Shown: positions 8,486 to 17,795, numbered from the stretch's first letter. The stretch: DNA of 64,000 bases from Streptomyces resistomycificus (GCF_001514265.1 NZ_KQ948993.1:124001-188000); one strand, 5' to 3'. Notes: a model not told the origin generated them from the sequence alone. Made by a program: numbers and translations.

Positions 8486-9241
8486 ATGCGTGTCGCCCTG
8501 TTCCTGACCTGTGTCAACGACACGCTCTATCCGGACACCGGGCGCGCCGTGGTGAAACTGCTGACCAGGCTGGGCGTCGAGGTCGACTTCCCGATGGCGC
8601 AGACCTGCTGTGGGCAGGCGCACTACAACACCGGCTACCGGCATGAGGCGGAGCCGCTGGCCAGGCATTTCTCCGATGTCTTCCGGGACTACGAGGCCAT
8701 CGTGACGCCGTCCGGATCGTGCGGGGCGATGGTGCGGGAGCTGTATCCGAGGATGGGTCAGCGGGCCCGGGCCGAGGGGCGCGGGGACTCCCTCGCGGCC
8801 ACACTGGCGCCGGTGGTGCCGAAGACGTACGAGCTCACGGAGTTCCTGGTGGACGTGCTGGGGGTGACGGACGTCGGGGCGTACTACCCGCACACCGTCA
8901 CCTACCACCCGACCTGCCACGGACTGCGCGGGCTGGGTCTCGGCGACCGGCCCCGTCGGCTGCTGGAGGCGGTGAAGGGACTGGAGCTGGTCGAGTTGCC
9001 GGGCGCCGACGAGTGCTGCGGCTTCGGCGGCACCTTCGCCCTGAAGAACGCCGACGTCTCGGCGGCGATGGGTGCGGACAAGGTGCGCAACGCCGAGTCG
9101 ACCGGCGCCGACGTGCTGTGCGCGGCCGACAACTCCTGTCTGATGCACATCGGCGGGACGATGACCCGGCTGCGCACGGCCCTGCGGCCGGTGCACATCG
9201 CGGAGATCCTGGCGGGCACGGAAGGGGAGGCGACGGTATGA
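8486..9241 (+). CDS. lutA: L-lactate oxidation complex Fe-S subunit LutA (LldE type)
   Basis: The 251-aa product carries two cysteine-rich CCG domains. The first includes QTCCGQAHYNTGY and SGSCGAMV; the second includes TYHPTCHGLRGLG and ADECCGFGGTFALKN. These bind Fe-S clusters in the LutABC L-lactate oxidation complex, which converts lactate to pyruvate. The ATG follows an AAGGAG element. The gene overlaps lutB by ATGA. Its position right after the rhamnose genes fits lactate made by the lactaldehyde dehydrogenase domain as the substrate. Confidence 0.93.
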   Translation: MRVALFLTCVNDTLYPDTGRAVVKLLTRLGVEVDFPMAQTCCGQAHYNTGYRHEAEPLARHFSDVFRDYEAIVTPSGSCGAMVRELYPRMGQRARAEGRGDSLAATLAPVVPKTYELTEFLVDVLGVTDVGAYYPHTVTYHPTCHGLRGLGLGDRPRRLLEAVKGLELVELPGADECCGFGGTFALKNADVSAAMGADKVRNAESTGADVLCAADNSCLMHIGGTMTRLRTALRPVHIAEILAGTEGEATV

Positions 9242-10716
9242 GCGGCACGTTCGTGGGGATGCCGGCCTTCCCCGAGGCCGCGCACGAAGCGGTCAACGAC
9301 CCGACCCTGCGCGGCAATCTGCGCCACGCCACGCACACCATCCGCGCCAAGCGGGCGAAGGCCGTCACCGAGGTGTCGGACTGGGCGGAGCTGCGGGAGG
9401 CCGGCAAACAGATCAAGGACCACACCCTTCGTCACCTCGACCGGTATCTCCTCCAGGTGGAGGAGTCCGTCACGGCCGCGGGCGGCGTCGTCCACTGGGC
9501 CGCCGACGCCGACGAGGCGAACCGGATCGTCACCCGGCTGGTGAAGGAGACCGGCGAGTCCGAGGTCGTCAAGGTCAAGTCGATGGCCACGCAGGAGATC
9601 GGGCTCAACGAGGCCCTCGAGGCCGAGGGGATCCACGCCTACGAGACCGATCTCGCCGAGCTGATCGTGCAACTGGGCAAGGACCGGCCCTCGCACATCC
9701 TCGTCCCGGCGATCCACCGCAACCGGGGCGAGATCCGGGACATCTTCGCGCGGGAGATGAGCGAGTGGGGCCGCCCGGCCCCCGAGGGCCTCACCGACAC
9801 GCCCGCCGAACTCGCCGAGGCGGCCCGCCTGCACCTGCGGGAGAAGTTCCTGCGCGCCAAGGTCGGCATCTCCGGCGCCAACTTCATGGTCGCCGAGACG
9901 GGCACCCTGGTCGTCGTCGAGTCCGAGGGCAACGGCCGGATGTGCCTCACGCTTCCGCAGACCCTGATCTCGGTCGTGGGCATCGAGAAGATCGTGCCGA
10001 CCTGGCAGGACCTGGAGGTCTTCCTGCAGACCCTCCCCCGCTCCTCCACCGCCGAGCGTATGAATCCGTACACGTCCACGTGGACCGGCACCACCGACCA
10101 GGACGGGCCCCGGACCTTCCACCTGGTCCTGCTGGACAACGGCCGCACGGACACCCTCGCCGACGAGGTGGGGCGCCAGGCCCTGCGCTGCATCCGCTGC
10201 TCGGCGTGTCTGAACGTCTGTCCGGTGTACGAGCGGGCCGGCGGCCACGCCTACGGCTCCGTCTACCCGGGTCCGATCGGTGCCATCCTCAGCCCCCAGC
10301 TGCGGGGCATCGCGAGCGACATCGACGCCTCCCTGCCCTACGCCTCGTCGTTGTGCGGGGCCTGTTACGAGGTGTGCCCGGTCGCCATCGACATCCCCGA
10401 GGTGCTGGTGCATCTGCGGGAGCGGGTGGTGGAGGGCGGCCCGGTGACCCGGGAGGGAAACCGGGTGGTGCTCAAGCCCGCCAAGGGGCACGCCGCCGAG
10501 CGGGCGGCGATGCGCGCCGCGCGCTGGGCGTTCTCCCGCCCCGGTGCGCTGCGCACCGGCCAGCGGCTCGCCTCGCGCACCCGGCGTTTCCATCCCCGTA
10601 CGCTGCCCGGACCGGGCAGCGCGTGGAGCGGGACGCGGGATCTGCCGCCGGTGCCCGCGGAGCCGTTCCGCGACTGGTGGCAGCGGACGCACGGTGGAAA
10701 GGACGGCGCCAAGTGA
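9238..10716 (+). CDS. lutB: L-lactate oxidation complex Fe-S subunit LutB (LldF type)
   Basis: The 492-aa protein has an N-terminal LUD domain, with a GISGANFMVAETGT segment around residue 210. A ferredoxin-like region follows, with CIRCSACLNVCPVY and CGACYEVCPVAIDIP binding two [4Fe-4S] clusters. A basic, proline-rich tail of about 80 residues ends the protein. It is the large electron-transfer subunit of the LutABC lactate oxidase complex at the cytoplasmic face of the membrane. Start and stop overlap lutA and lutC by 4 nt each. Confidence 0.94.
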   Translation: MSGTFVGMPAFPEAAHEAVNDPTLRGNLRHATHTIRAKRAKAVTEVSDWAELREAGKQIKDHTLRHLDRYLLQVEESVTAAGGVVHWAADADEANRIVTRLVKETGESEVVKVKSMATQEIGLNEALEAEGIHAYETDLAELIVQLGKDRPSHILVPAIHRNRGEIRDIFAREMSEWGRPAPEGLTDTPAELAEAARLHLREKFLRAKVGISGANFMVAETGTLVVVESEGNGRMCLTLPQTLISVVGIEKIVPTWQDLEVFLQTLPRSSTAERMNPYTSTWTGTTDQDGPRTFHLVLLDNGRTDTLADEVGRQALRCIRCSACLNVCPVYERAGGHAYGSVYPGPIGAILSPQLRGIASDIDASLPYASSLCGACYEVCPVAIDIPEVLVHLRERVVEGGPVTREGNRVVLKPAKGHAAERAAMRAARWAFSRPGALRTGQRLASRTRRFHPRTLPGPGSAWSGTRDLPPVPAEPFRDWWQRTHGGKDGAK

Positions 10717-11357
10717 GCAGCAGGGAACGGATCCTGGGCCGGGTGCGGCGCGCCCTGGCGGACGTGGAGCAGGACGACAGGCCGTACGAGCAGGCGTTCG
10801 CGCGGGACTATCTGCGTGAGCACGGCGACCTGGACGTCGAGCAGAGGGTGGACCTGCTGGCCGAGAACCTGGCGGACTACCGGGCGATCGTGCACCGCTG
10901 CACCGCCGCTGACCTGGCGGCGACGATCGCCGGGATGCTCGCCGCGCGGGGCTCACGGACCGTGCTCGGGCCGCCGGGGCTCGACCCGGAGTGGCTGTCG
11001 GCGGCCGAGGCCGAGCGGCTCGCCGACCGGGCGGAGAGCACTCCGTACGAACTGGACCGGGTGGACAGCGTGGTGACCGCGTGTGCGGTGGCCGTCGCCG
11101 AGACCGGCACGATCGTCCTGGACGGGAGCCCGGACCAGGGCCGCCGACGCATCACGCTCGTGCCCGACCACCACGTCGTCGTCGTACGGGTCCCCGAGCA
11201 GGTCGTGTCGTCCGTGCCGCAGGCCCTCGAACGGCTCGACCCGGCGCGCCCGCTGACCTGGATCTCCGGGCCGTCGGCCACCAGCGACATCGAACTCGAC
11301 CGGGTGGAGGGCGTACACGGCCCGCGCACCCTGGAGGTGGTGCTGGTGACGGCCTGA
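10713..11357 (+). CDS. lutC: L-lactate oxidation complex subunit LutC (LUD domain)
   Basis: The 214-aa product is a LUD-domain protein with the signature AVAETGTIVLDGSPDQGRR and a VPEQVVSSVPQAL segment, as in LutC/LldG. It is the third subunit of the lactate oxidation complex. The GTG start overlaps the lutB stop (GTGA). No Fe-S cysteines are seen, as usual for LutC. It ends the rhamnose-lactate operon, 60 bp from the convergent lipoprotein gene. Confidence 0.92.
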   Translation: MSSRERILGRVRRALADVEQDDRPYEQAFARDYLREHGDLDVEQRVDLLAENLADYRAIVHRCTAADLAATIAGMLAARGSRTVLGPPGLDPEWLSAAEAERLADRAESTPYELDRVDSVVTACAVAVAETGTIVLDGSPDQGRRRITLVPDHHVVVVRVPEQVVSSVPQALERLDPARPLTWISGPSATSDIELDRVEGVHGPRTLEVVLVTA

Positions 11358-11417
11358 GCGGATCGCGGGTGGTCCGGCGTCGGTGTCACGGCCGGCAGCC
11401 CCGCGGGCCGGGCGTCC

Positions 11418-12011
11418 TCAGTGTCCGTAGGCGGGCTCGACGCAGCCGCCCTCCATGTAGGGCCCGTGGGCCTCGACCGTGTCGTCGTGGCTCGGCCCGA
11501 GGGTTCCCGTGACGCACACGCCGTCGAGGCCGATGACGAACCGGACGCCGTCACCGTCGCTGCCGACCCGCTCGACCTGGTCGCCGTAGCCGAGGCGGGA
11601 GAGCGCGGCGTCGACCTCGGCCCTGTCGACGGGCACGCCGCGGAGCTGCTCGGTGAGCCGCCTGACGTGTGCCTCGCCCCGGCACACCGCGAGGCCCTTG
11701 AGTGGCAGGGTGCGCCGATAGGCGTTGTTGTCACCGTAGTTGGGAGGCCGGTCCTCGCCGACCCGGGGGGACGGCGAGGCGGAGGTCCTTGCTGCCGAGG
11801 GTCGTGGTGTCGTGGTGCCGCAGGTCGAGTCCTCCACCTCCCGCAGCTCCGCGCTGATGTGACGGGGCGTCGCCGACGAGGTCGACGTCGGCGAGGCGGA
11901 GCTCGGGGCGGACGCGGCCTTCGCCCCTGCGCGGGTCTGGCCGCAGCCGGCCAGGGTGAGGGCGGCCACGGCGACGGGGACCGCCACGGCGGTCAGCATG
12001 CTTCTGCGCAT
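11418..12011 (-). CDS. Putative lipoprotein of unknown function
   Basis: The 197-aa protein begins with a basic residue pair and a hydrophobic stretch ending in the lipobox LAGC, with the lipidated Cys at about residue 23. A Ser/Thr/Ala/Pro-rich linker of about 60 residues follows, then a compact domain of about 100 residues containing three to four Cys. That pattern suggests a surface lipoprotein with a disulfide-bonded domain. I do not recognise the family. It lies 67 bp downstream of another leftward gene and converges on lutC. Confidence 0.7.
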   Translation of the reverse strand: MRRSMLTAVAVPVAVAALTLAGCGQTRAGAKAASAPSSASPTSTSSATPRHISAELREVEDSTCGTTTPRPSAARTSASPSPRVGEDRPPNYGDNNAYRRTLPLKGLAVCRGEAHVRRLTEQLRGVPVDRAEVDAALSRLGYGDQVERVGSDGDGVRFVIGLDGVCVTGTLGPSHDDTVEAHGPYMEGGCVEPAYGH

Positions 12012-12078
12012 CCGCCGAGTCGATCAACACGCGCGCGAAGGTGCTGTGGTGGAGGCCACAGCTCCGGTCACAGGCGTG

Positions 12079-12723
12079 TCACAGCTGTTGCAGGAGCATC
12101 GTCGGGAGCGTCTCCTCCAGGACCGGACGCCGGGGCAGGGTGAGGCCGAAGTGCCGTTGAAGCACCTCCAGGGCGGCTCGGTGGACGACGCGCCGCTCCA
12201 GTGTCTCGTCGGGGAGCCCGGCCGCGGTCAGCCGTTCCTGCACGGCGGGTGCCACCTCAAGGTCCCCGTGCGCCTCGCCATAGGCCCATGAGTGGTCGAG
12301 GTGCAGGTTGAGGGCGCACATCAGGCGTTCGTCGTGGAGGTAGGTGAAGTGCGGCGGCACCGGCTTGCCGTTGAGCTCCTCGTACTCCAGCAGGAAGACG
12401 TCCGCGCCGCCGCGGGACACCGAGGGCGTCCGGGCGAACTCCCCCTGCCATCCGCCGTACTTGACCACGTACGCCCACTCGTCGATCTCCCCGTGGCGCA
12501 GGGCGATCCCGTCGTGGACGTCCCCGAAGAGACCTTCCAGCAGGTCCCGCACCTGTGTGCCGGTGAGTTCCCCGATGGACTTCGTCTCCCGGCGCGGGCC
12601 GGACACGGTGGCGGCGACGCGCGCGGCGAGCGTGTCCGAGGCGAGGTCGCGGGCGATCACGACACCGTAACCGCCGCAGGCGACGGACTCGGGCGCGGCG
12701 AGCCAGGCTATTCCGTCAGTCAT
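12079..12723 (-). CDS. Conserved protein of unknown function (DUF6461-like)
   Basis: The 214-aa soluble protein starts MTDGIAWLAAP. It has no signal peptide and no membrane helix. Segments such as GEIDEWAYVVKYGGWQGEF and a Trp-Ala-Tyr-Gly stretch resemble actinobacterial DUF6461 proteins, which are often found near toxin or signalling genes. That assignment is from memory and tentative. It is divergent from the ABC exporter genes, sharing about 135 bp of upstream sequence, and no catalytic motif is evident. The ATG at 12723 is the start that best matches the protein's beginning. Confidence 0.7.
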   Translation of the reverse strand: MTDGIAWLAAPESVACGGYGVVIARDLASDTLAARVAATVSGPRRETKSIGELTGTQVRDLLEGLFGDVHDGIALRHGEIDEWAYVVKYGGWQGEFARTPSVSRGGADVFLLEYEELNGKPVPPHFTYLHDERLMCALNLHLDHSWAYGEAHGDLEVAPAVQERLTAAGLPDETLERRVVHRAALEVLQRHFGLTLPRRPVLEETLPTMLLQQL

Positions 12724-12858
12724 GGGGATCACCTTGGCGCATCGGGCCGCCGGGTGTCGCTGGGTACACCCACCGATACGGGTTCTGCGCCCCATGTGCC
12801 GCCGCCCGCGTCTGCGTAGCTTCTTGTGCGGGGCACACGGAGTGCCGGACGGAGAGTG

Positions 12859-13650
12859 ATGACGATGTTTCGCGCAGGTTCGCGGCACCCGCACGACACG
12901 GGACCCGCCACCGAGGCACTGCGGCTGGTCAAGGTCACCAAGACCTACGGGACGGACGAGAACGCCGTGACCGCCCTCGACGGCGTCACGCTCACCCTCG
13001 GCCGGGGCACCTTCACCGCGGTGATGGGACCGTCGGGCTCCGGCAAGTCGACGCTGTTGCAGTGCGCGGCCGGCCTCGACGTGCCCGACAGCGGCATCGT
13101 GCGGGTGGACGGCACGGAGCTGACCGGGGGCGGCGAGGCGGAGTTGACGAGGTTCCGGCGCGGCCGGATCGGGTTCGTGTTCCAGCAGTACAACCTGCTG
13201 GACACACTCACCGTCGCCCAGAACACGGTGCTGCCGCTCAGGCTCGCCGGGCGGCGCGTGGACCGTGAGCGGGCCCGCGAGGTGCTGGTGTCCGTCGGGC
13301 TCGGTGACCGTCTGGGCCACCGTCCCGACCAGCTGTCCGGCGGGCAGCGCCAGCGGGTGGCGATCGCCCGCGCGCTGGTCACCGAGCCCCGGGTGATCTT
13401 CGCGGACGAGCCGACCGGCGCCCTGGACACCCGCAGCGCACGCGACGTGCTGGGGCTGCTCCGGCGTGCGGTGCGGGTGCACGGCCGGACCGTGGTGATG
13501 GTGACGCACGACCCGGTCGCCGCGTCCTACGCCGACTCCGTGCTGTTCCTGGCGGACGGCCGGCTGGCGGGCCGGATGGACACGCCTTCGGCGGACGCGG
13601 TCGCCGAGCGGCTGGCGCACCTGGGCGACGACACGATGGCGGGGGTGTGA
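12859..13650 (+). CDS. ABC transporter ATP-binding protein, MacB/LolD class
   Basis: The 263-aa ATPase contains Walker A GPSGSGKST, a Q-loop FQQYNLLDTL, the signature LSGGQRQRVAIARAL and Walker B VIFADEPTGALD. The H-loop VTHDP follows. This is the pattern of MacB/LolD/FtsE-type ATPases that drive FtsX-like permeases in antibiotic, peptide or lipoprotein export. GGAGAG lies just upstream; ATG codons at 12859 and 12865 are both possible starts. The permease gene follows after 3 bp. Confidence 0.92.
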   Translation: MTMFRAGSRHPHDTGPATEALRLVKVTKTYGTDENAVTALDGVTLTLGRGTFTAVMGPSGSGKSTLLQCAAGLDVPDSGIVRVDGTELTGGGEAELTRFRRGRIGFVFQQYNLLDTLTVAQNTVLPLRLAGRRVDRERAREVLVSVGLGDRLGHRPDQLSGGQRQRVAIARALVTEPRVIFADEPTGALDTRSARDVLGLLRRAVRVHGRTVVMVTHDPVAASYADSVLFLADGRLAGRMDTPSADAVAERLAHLGDDTMAGV

Positions 13651-13653
13651 GCG

Positions 13654-14964
13654 ATGTTCGTGCTGGCGATGCGGTCGATCCGGCAGCGGCCCGGGCGGTT
13701 CCTCGCGACGCTGCTGTCCGCCTTCCTGGGCGCGGCGATCATCATGACGTTCAACTCGATGCACGACACGGCGGCGCGAAGCGGCGTCGACCCGGTGAGC
13801 GCGCAGACGCTGACCACCGCGGCGGGCGTGGTCGGCGGCTACGGCACCCTCCTGGTGTTCTTCGCCGTCGCCTCGACGCTGACCGTCAACGTCCGTCAGC
13901 GCGCCGCCGAACTGGAGCTGCTGCGCTGCTCGGGGGCGACTCCGGCGCAGATCGGGCGGATGGTGGTGGGTGAGGCGGTGGCGGTGGCGCTGGTGGGGGC
14001 GTCGCTCGCGGTCGGCCCGGCGATGCTCGGCGGGCAGGTGCTGTTGGGGGTGTTCCAGGACAGTGGCCAGGTGGCTCGGTCCGTGGACCACTCCTTCGGT
14101 GCCCTCGCGCTGGTGTCGGGTGCCGGCATCACGCTGCTCGCGGCGGCGGGTGCCGCGTTCCTCGCCGTACGGCGGGCGGGTCGCGGCTCCCGGCGGCGGG
14201 GCGGGGCCCGCACGTTCCTCGCCGGCGCGGCCCTGCTGGCCGGTGCCCTGGGCACCTTGTCCACCTTCGCCTTCTCGGCGACGGACGCGGCGCTGATGGC
14301 GGCACCGGCGTACGGGGCGATCCTGCTGTCGGTGGGCTTCGCCCTGCTGTCGCCGCGGCTGCTGAAGGGTGTGCTGGAGCGTCTGCCGCTGTCCGGCGGG
14401 AGCGGCTGGCTGGCGGTGCGCAACCTGCGCCACCGGGCCGACGGTCTCGCCGGGATCCTGGTGTCGCTGATCCTGTTCACGGCGGTCGCCACGGCCACCC
14501 TGTACATGCAGGCGGTGGAGAGCGACGCGGTCGAGGCGTCGGGGCTGACGAGGTCGGTCGACGCCAAGAACCTGGAGACGCTCAACTTCACGGTCGTCGG
14601 CATCATCGTGGTGTTCGTGTGCGTGATGCTGGTCAACACGCTGTACGCGGCGACCACGTACCGCAGCCGGGAGTTCGGGCAACAGCGCCTGGCGGGGGCG
14701 ACGCCGGGGCAGGTGCTCGGCACGGTGGGCGCGGAGGGGCTGATCCTTACGGTCACGGGCCTGGCCTTCGGCACCCTCGCCGCGCTCGCCGGGATCATCC
14801 CGTTCACTCTGGTGCGCACCGACTCGGTGCTGCCCGGGCAGGGCCTGGGCATCTGGCTGGCGGTCGTGTCGGTCGCCGCGGCGGCGACGCTCGGGACGAG
14901 CCTGCTCACCGCGCGGCGGGTACTGCGTACTCCGGCCGTGGGGGCGGTCGCGGTGGCCGCGTGA
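13654..14964 (+). CDS. FtsX-like ABC transporter permease
   Basis: The 436-aa protein begins with MFVLAMRSIRQRPGRFLAT and a first transmembrane helix. It appears to contain two FtsX-type modules, each with helices flanking sequences like RQRAAELELLRCSGATPAQIG and YRSREFGQQRLAGATPGQVLG. It pairs with the ATPase encoded 3 bp upstream. The exported substrate cannot be told; antimicrobial peptides or lipids are typical for this class. A perfect hairpin terminator at 14989-15020 ends the pair. No two-component system lies next to it, unlike many bacitracin-type exporters. Confidence 0.9.
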   Translation: MFVLAMRSIRQRPGRFLATLLSAFLGAAIIMTFNSMHDTAARSGVDPVSAQTLTTAAGVVGGYGTLLVFFAVASTLTVNVRQRAAELELLRCSGATPAQIGRMVVGEAVAVALVGASLAVGPAMLGGQVLLGVFQDSGQVARSVDHSFGALALVSGAGITLLAAAGAAFLAVRRAGRGSRRRGGARTFLAGAALLAGALGTLSTFAFSATDAALMAAPAYGAILLSVGFALLSPRLLKGVLERLPLSGGSGWLAVRNLRHRADGLAGILVSLILFTAVATATLYMQAVESDAVEASGLTRSVDAKNLETLNFTVVGIIVVFVCVMLVNTLYAATTYRSREFGQQRLAGATPGQVLGTVGAEGLILTVTGLAFGTLAALAGIIPFTLVRTDSVLPGQGLGIWLAVVSVAAAATLGTSLLTARRVLRTPAVGAVAVAA

Positions 14965-15284
14965 GGGCGAGACGTGACGAGGACGAGGTGGGGGGCGGCC
15001 GTTCCGACAGCCGCCCCCCATCCGCCGTTCGCGCTCCACTACTTCACACCGGCCGCGGCCGGCAGTGCCCTCCCGGTGGCGGTGGCCGGTCCGTCCGGCG
15101 TCTCGACCCCGGCACCTGCGCACGCCTTGTCTGTCGTGGCCGAACGGCTTGGTTTCCTCCGTCGCGGCAGCGGGGCGACGGATTGGTATTCGAGCGGGGG
15201 CGGGGGCCGGAACCGCGTGACACCGGAGGTGAACAAGCGCTTAGATAGTGGCGCGAACTCGCCCGTGCCGAGCTGGAGGCCCCG
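14965..15284. other. 320-bp intergenic region between exporter and moxR
   Basis: Apart from the terminator at 14989-15020, the region holds no gene that I can support. Near its right end, ACAAGCGCTTAG with the palindrome AAGCGCTT lies about 45 bp before the moxR start and could be a TetR-type operator. The rest is GC-rich without a clear promoter. Confidence 0.4.
14989..15020 (+). terminator. Hairpin terminator after the FtsX-like exporter
   Basis: TGGGGGGCGGC (14989-14999) pairs perfectly with GCCGCCCCCCA (15010-15020) around a 10-nt loop, 25 bp after the permease stop. There is no U-tract, which is usual in Streptomyces terminators. Confidence 0.8.
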
Positions 15285-16145
15285 TTGCTGTTCACTTCCG
15301 TCGACGACGTCTCCGCCCGCCTCGCCGAGACCGGCTATCTCGCCTCCCCCGCCGTCGCCACGACCGTCTTCCTCGCCGACCGCCTCGGCAAGCCGCTGCT
15401 CGTGGAGGGCCCCGCCGGGGTCGGCAAGACGGAACTCGCCAAGGCGGTGGCACAGGTCGCCGAGGCGCGCCTGATACGTCTGCAGTGCTACGAGGGGGTG
15501 GACGAGTCCCGGGCGCTGTACGAGTGGAACCACGCCAAGCAGCTGCTGCGTATCAGCGCGGGCCGGGACGAGACGTGGGACGAGGCGCGCACGGACATCT
15601 TCAGCGAGGAGTTCCTGCTGCCGCGTCCGCTGCTGACCGCGATCCGCGGCGACGAGCCCAAGGTGCTGCTGATCGACGAGACCGACAAGGCGGACGTCGA
15701 GGTCGAGGGCCTGTTCCTGGAGGTGCTCAGCGACTTCCAGGTGACCGTCCCCGAACTGGGCACGGTCACCGCGACCCGACGCCCCTTCGTCGTCCTCACC
15801 TCGAACGCCGGCCGCGAGCTGTCCGAGGCACTGCGGCGCCGCTGTCTGTTCCTCCACATCGGCTTCCCCGACGAGGAGTTGGAGCGGCGGATCGTACGTC
15901 TGAAGGTGCCCGGCCTGGACGAGGCGCTGGCCGAGTCGGTGGTAAGGGTGGTCGGCGCGTTGCGGGCCATGGACCTGCGGAAGGTCCCGTCGGTCGCGGA
16001 GACCGTCGACTGGGCCCACACGCTCCTCGCGCTGGGCGCCGAGACCCTCGACGAGGGCGTCGTACGGGACACCCTCGGCGTGCTGCTGAAGCACCAGGAC
16101 GATGTCCTCAAGGCGGGCGCCAAGCTCGACCTGGCGGCTGTGTGA
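15285..16145 (+). CDS. MoxR-family AAA+ ATPase
   Basis: The 286-aa protein has Walker A GPAGVGKT at residues 42-49, Walker B VLLIDE at about 127-132, and the sensor region VVLTSNAGRELSEALRRRC. This is the MoxR/RavA-like AAA+ class that acts as a chaperone with VWA-domain partners, and such a partner is encoded next. TTG at 15285 is the best start because GGAGG lies 6-7 nt before it and no ATG or GTG in frame is close. The stop overlaps the next start by 4 nt (GTGA). Confidence 0.88.
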   Translation: MLFTSVDDVSARLAETGYLASPAVATTVFLADRLGKPLLVEGPAGVGKTELAKAVAQVAEARLIRLQCYEGVDESRALYEWNHAKQLLRISAGRDETWDEARTDIFSEEFLLPRPLLTAIRGDEPKVLLIDETDKADVEVEGLFLEVLSDFQVTVPELGTVTATRRPFVVLTSNAGRELSEALRRRCLFLHIGFPDEELERRIVRLKVPGLDEALAESVVRVVGALRAMDLRKVPSVAETVDWAHTLLALGAETLDEGVVRDTLGVLLKHQDDVLKAGAKLDLAAV

Positions 16146-17500
16146 GTACCCCGGCCGGTGTCACGGAGCGGCTGACGTCCCTGGTCGGCGCGTTGCGCGC
16201 GCACGGCATCCGGGTCGGCACCGGCGAGACGGTCGACGCGGCGCGGGCGGTGGCGGCCCTGGGTCTCGCGGACCGCGAGCTGCTGCGGGAGGGCCTGGCC
16301 GCGACGCTGCTGCACGGGACGGCCCAACGGCCGGTGTTCGACCCGGTCTTCGACCTGTACTTCCCGCGCGGCGTGGGCGGACCGGAGACGGCGGCCGCCG
16401 ACCGGGACGCGTTGCGGGAGCGGCTCGCCGCCGCGCTGGCCGCGAACGACCGGGCGCTGATGGGCCGGCTGGCGGCCGAGGCGGTCGACGGGTTCGGCGG
16501 CTACGGCTCCTCGCCGTCGTCGGACGGCTGGTCGGCGCACCAGACCCTGGACCGGCTCCGCCCACAGACGCTGCTCGCCCGGGTGCGCGACGGCGTGCGG
16601 GCGTCGGGCGGCGCTCCGGGGTTCACCGACCGGCTGCTGGAGGACGAGATCCGGCAGCGTATCGAGGTGTTCCGCCGGATGGTGGGCGCGGAGGCCCGGC
16701 GACGGGTCGCCGAGCGGCGCGGCCGGGACGAGATCGCGCGACGGGCCGTGGCCCCGACCGCCGACCGGGTCGACTTCCTGTTCGCCGGCAGGGACCGGCT
16801 GGCCGAGCTGCGCAGGACGGTTCAGCCGCTCGCCCGCAAGCTCGCCACCCGCCTCTCGGCCCGGCGGCGCCGTGCCGCGCGCGGCAGCATCGACCTGCGG
16901 CGGACGCTGCGCGGCTCGCTGTCGACCGGCGGGGTGCCGATGCGGCCCGTGCTGCGCCGACGCCGTCCGGCCCGGCCCGAACTGGTGCTGCTGTGCGATG
17001 TGTCGGGCTCGGTCTCCGGGTTCTCCGACTTCACGATGCTGCTGGTGCAGGCGCTCAACGACCAGTTCAGCAAGGTGCGCGTGTTCGCCTTCGTCAACCG
17101 GCTCGACGAGGTGACGCGGCTGCTGGTGCACGGCGCGGCCGACCCGGAGGGTCTCGGCGCCCGTATCCGGTCCCAGGCCACGCTGACCGGCTGGCACGGC
17201 AGCAGCGACTACGGCGTGGCCCTGGGCGAGTTCGCGGAGCGGTACGCGGACGCGGTCGGCCCGCGCACGACCGTGTTCGTCCTGGGGGACGCCCGTACGA
17301 ACATGAGCGACCCGAACCTGCCCGCCGTACGGCGGATCGCCGAACAGGCCCGCCGCGTCCACTGGTTGAACCCCGAGGCACGCTCCCAGTGGGACACCGG
17401 TGACTCCGCCGCCTCCGCCTACGCGGAGCTCGTCGAGATGCACGAGTGCCGTAACGCCCGGCAGCTCAGCGCCCTGGTGGGACGCCTGCTGCCGGTCTGA
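16142..17500 (+). CDS. VWA domain (CoxE-like) protein, MoxR partner
   Basis: The 452-aa protein has an alpha-helical N-terminal half rich in Arg and Ala. Its C-terminal von Willebrand A domain carries the MIDAS motif DVSGSVSGFSDF and later TLTGWHGSSDYGVAL. This is the CoxE/DUF58-related class that works with MoxR ATPases in cofactor insertion or complex assembly. The GTG start overlaps the moxR stop. No CO dehydrogenase or other clear client gene is adjacent, so the client is unknown. The C-terminus ends with an ...RQLSALVGRLLPV tail. Confidence 0.85.
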   Translation: MSTPAGVTERLTSLVGALRAHGIRVGTGETVDAARAVAALGLADRELLREGLAATLLHGTAQRPVFDPVFDLYFPRGVGGPETAAADRDALRERLAAALAANDRALMGRLAAEAVDGFGGYGSSPSSDGWSAHQTLDRLRPQTLLARVRDGVRASGGAPGFTDRLLEDEIRQRIEVFRRMVGAEARRRVAERRGRDEIARRAVAPTADRVDFLFAGRDRLAELRRTVQPLARKLATRLSARRRRAARGSIDLRRTLRGSLSTGGVPMRPVLRRRRPARPELVLLCDVSGSVSGFSDFTMLLVQALNDQFSKVRVFAFVNRLDEVTRLLVHGAADPEGLGARIRSQATLTGWHGSSDYGVALGEFAERYADAVGPRTTVFVLGDARTNMSDPNLPAVRRIAEQARRVHWLNPEARSQWDTGDSAASAYAELVEMHECRNARQLSALVGRLLPV

Positions 17501-17795
17501 CTCGGGTGGCCGGCCGCGGGTACGGCACGGCGAGGCCGGCCGTGAGCGGGTTGACGTCCTGCGTCTGTTCGGCGGCCGCGGCGACTGATGCGGGACCACT
17601 CACCTCCATGGCCGGCGGCACGACGTCGGGGTGCGTGACGGTGCGCGGGTCGCGGGCGCAAGACCTTCTTCGCGCCGCGTTCGTACCGGTCGGCGGCGAG
17701 CAGGGCGGACGACCGAGAGGACCGATCGGTCTCCGCAGGACAGGCGAGGGCCACGGCCAGGGGCGTTGTCAGTGGTGGCAGGCAGGATGACGGGT
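17501..17795. other. Intergenic region before the DNA ligase gene
   Basis: About 295 bp with no gene that I can support on either strand. An open stretch continues the ligase frame upstream, but its amino-acid sequence is Arg-rich and unlike the family, so it was not included. No clear promoter or hairpin was seen. Confidence 0.4.

Noticed and set aside
8719..10716. Alternative long plus-strand frame over lutA
   Set aside because: In the stretch over lutA it reads Arg/Gly-rich, out-of-frame residues; the lutB coding sequence is best started at 9238 with the ATGA overlap.
17631..17795. N-terminal extension of the DNA ligase frame
   Set aside because: The extra residues are Arg-rich and unlike ligase N-termini, and a well-spaced AGGA precedes the ATG at 17796.
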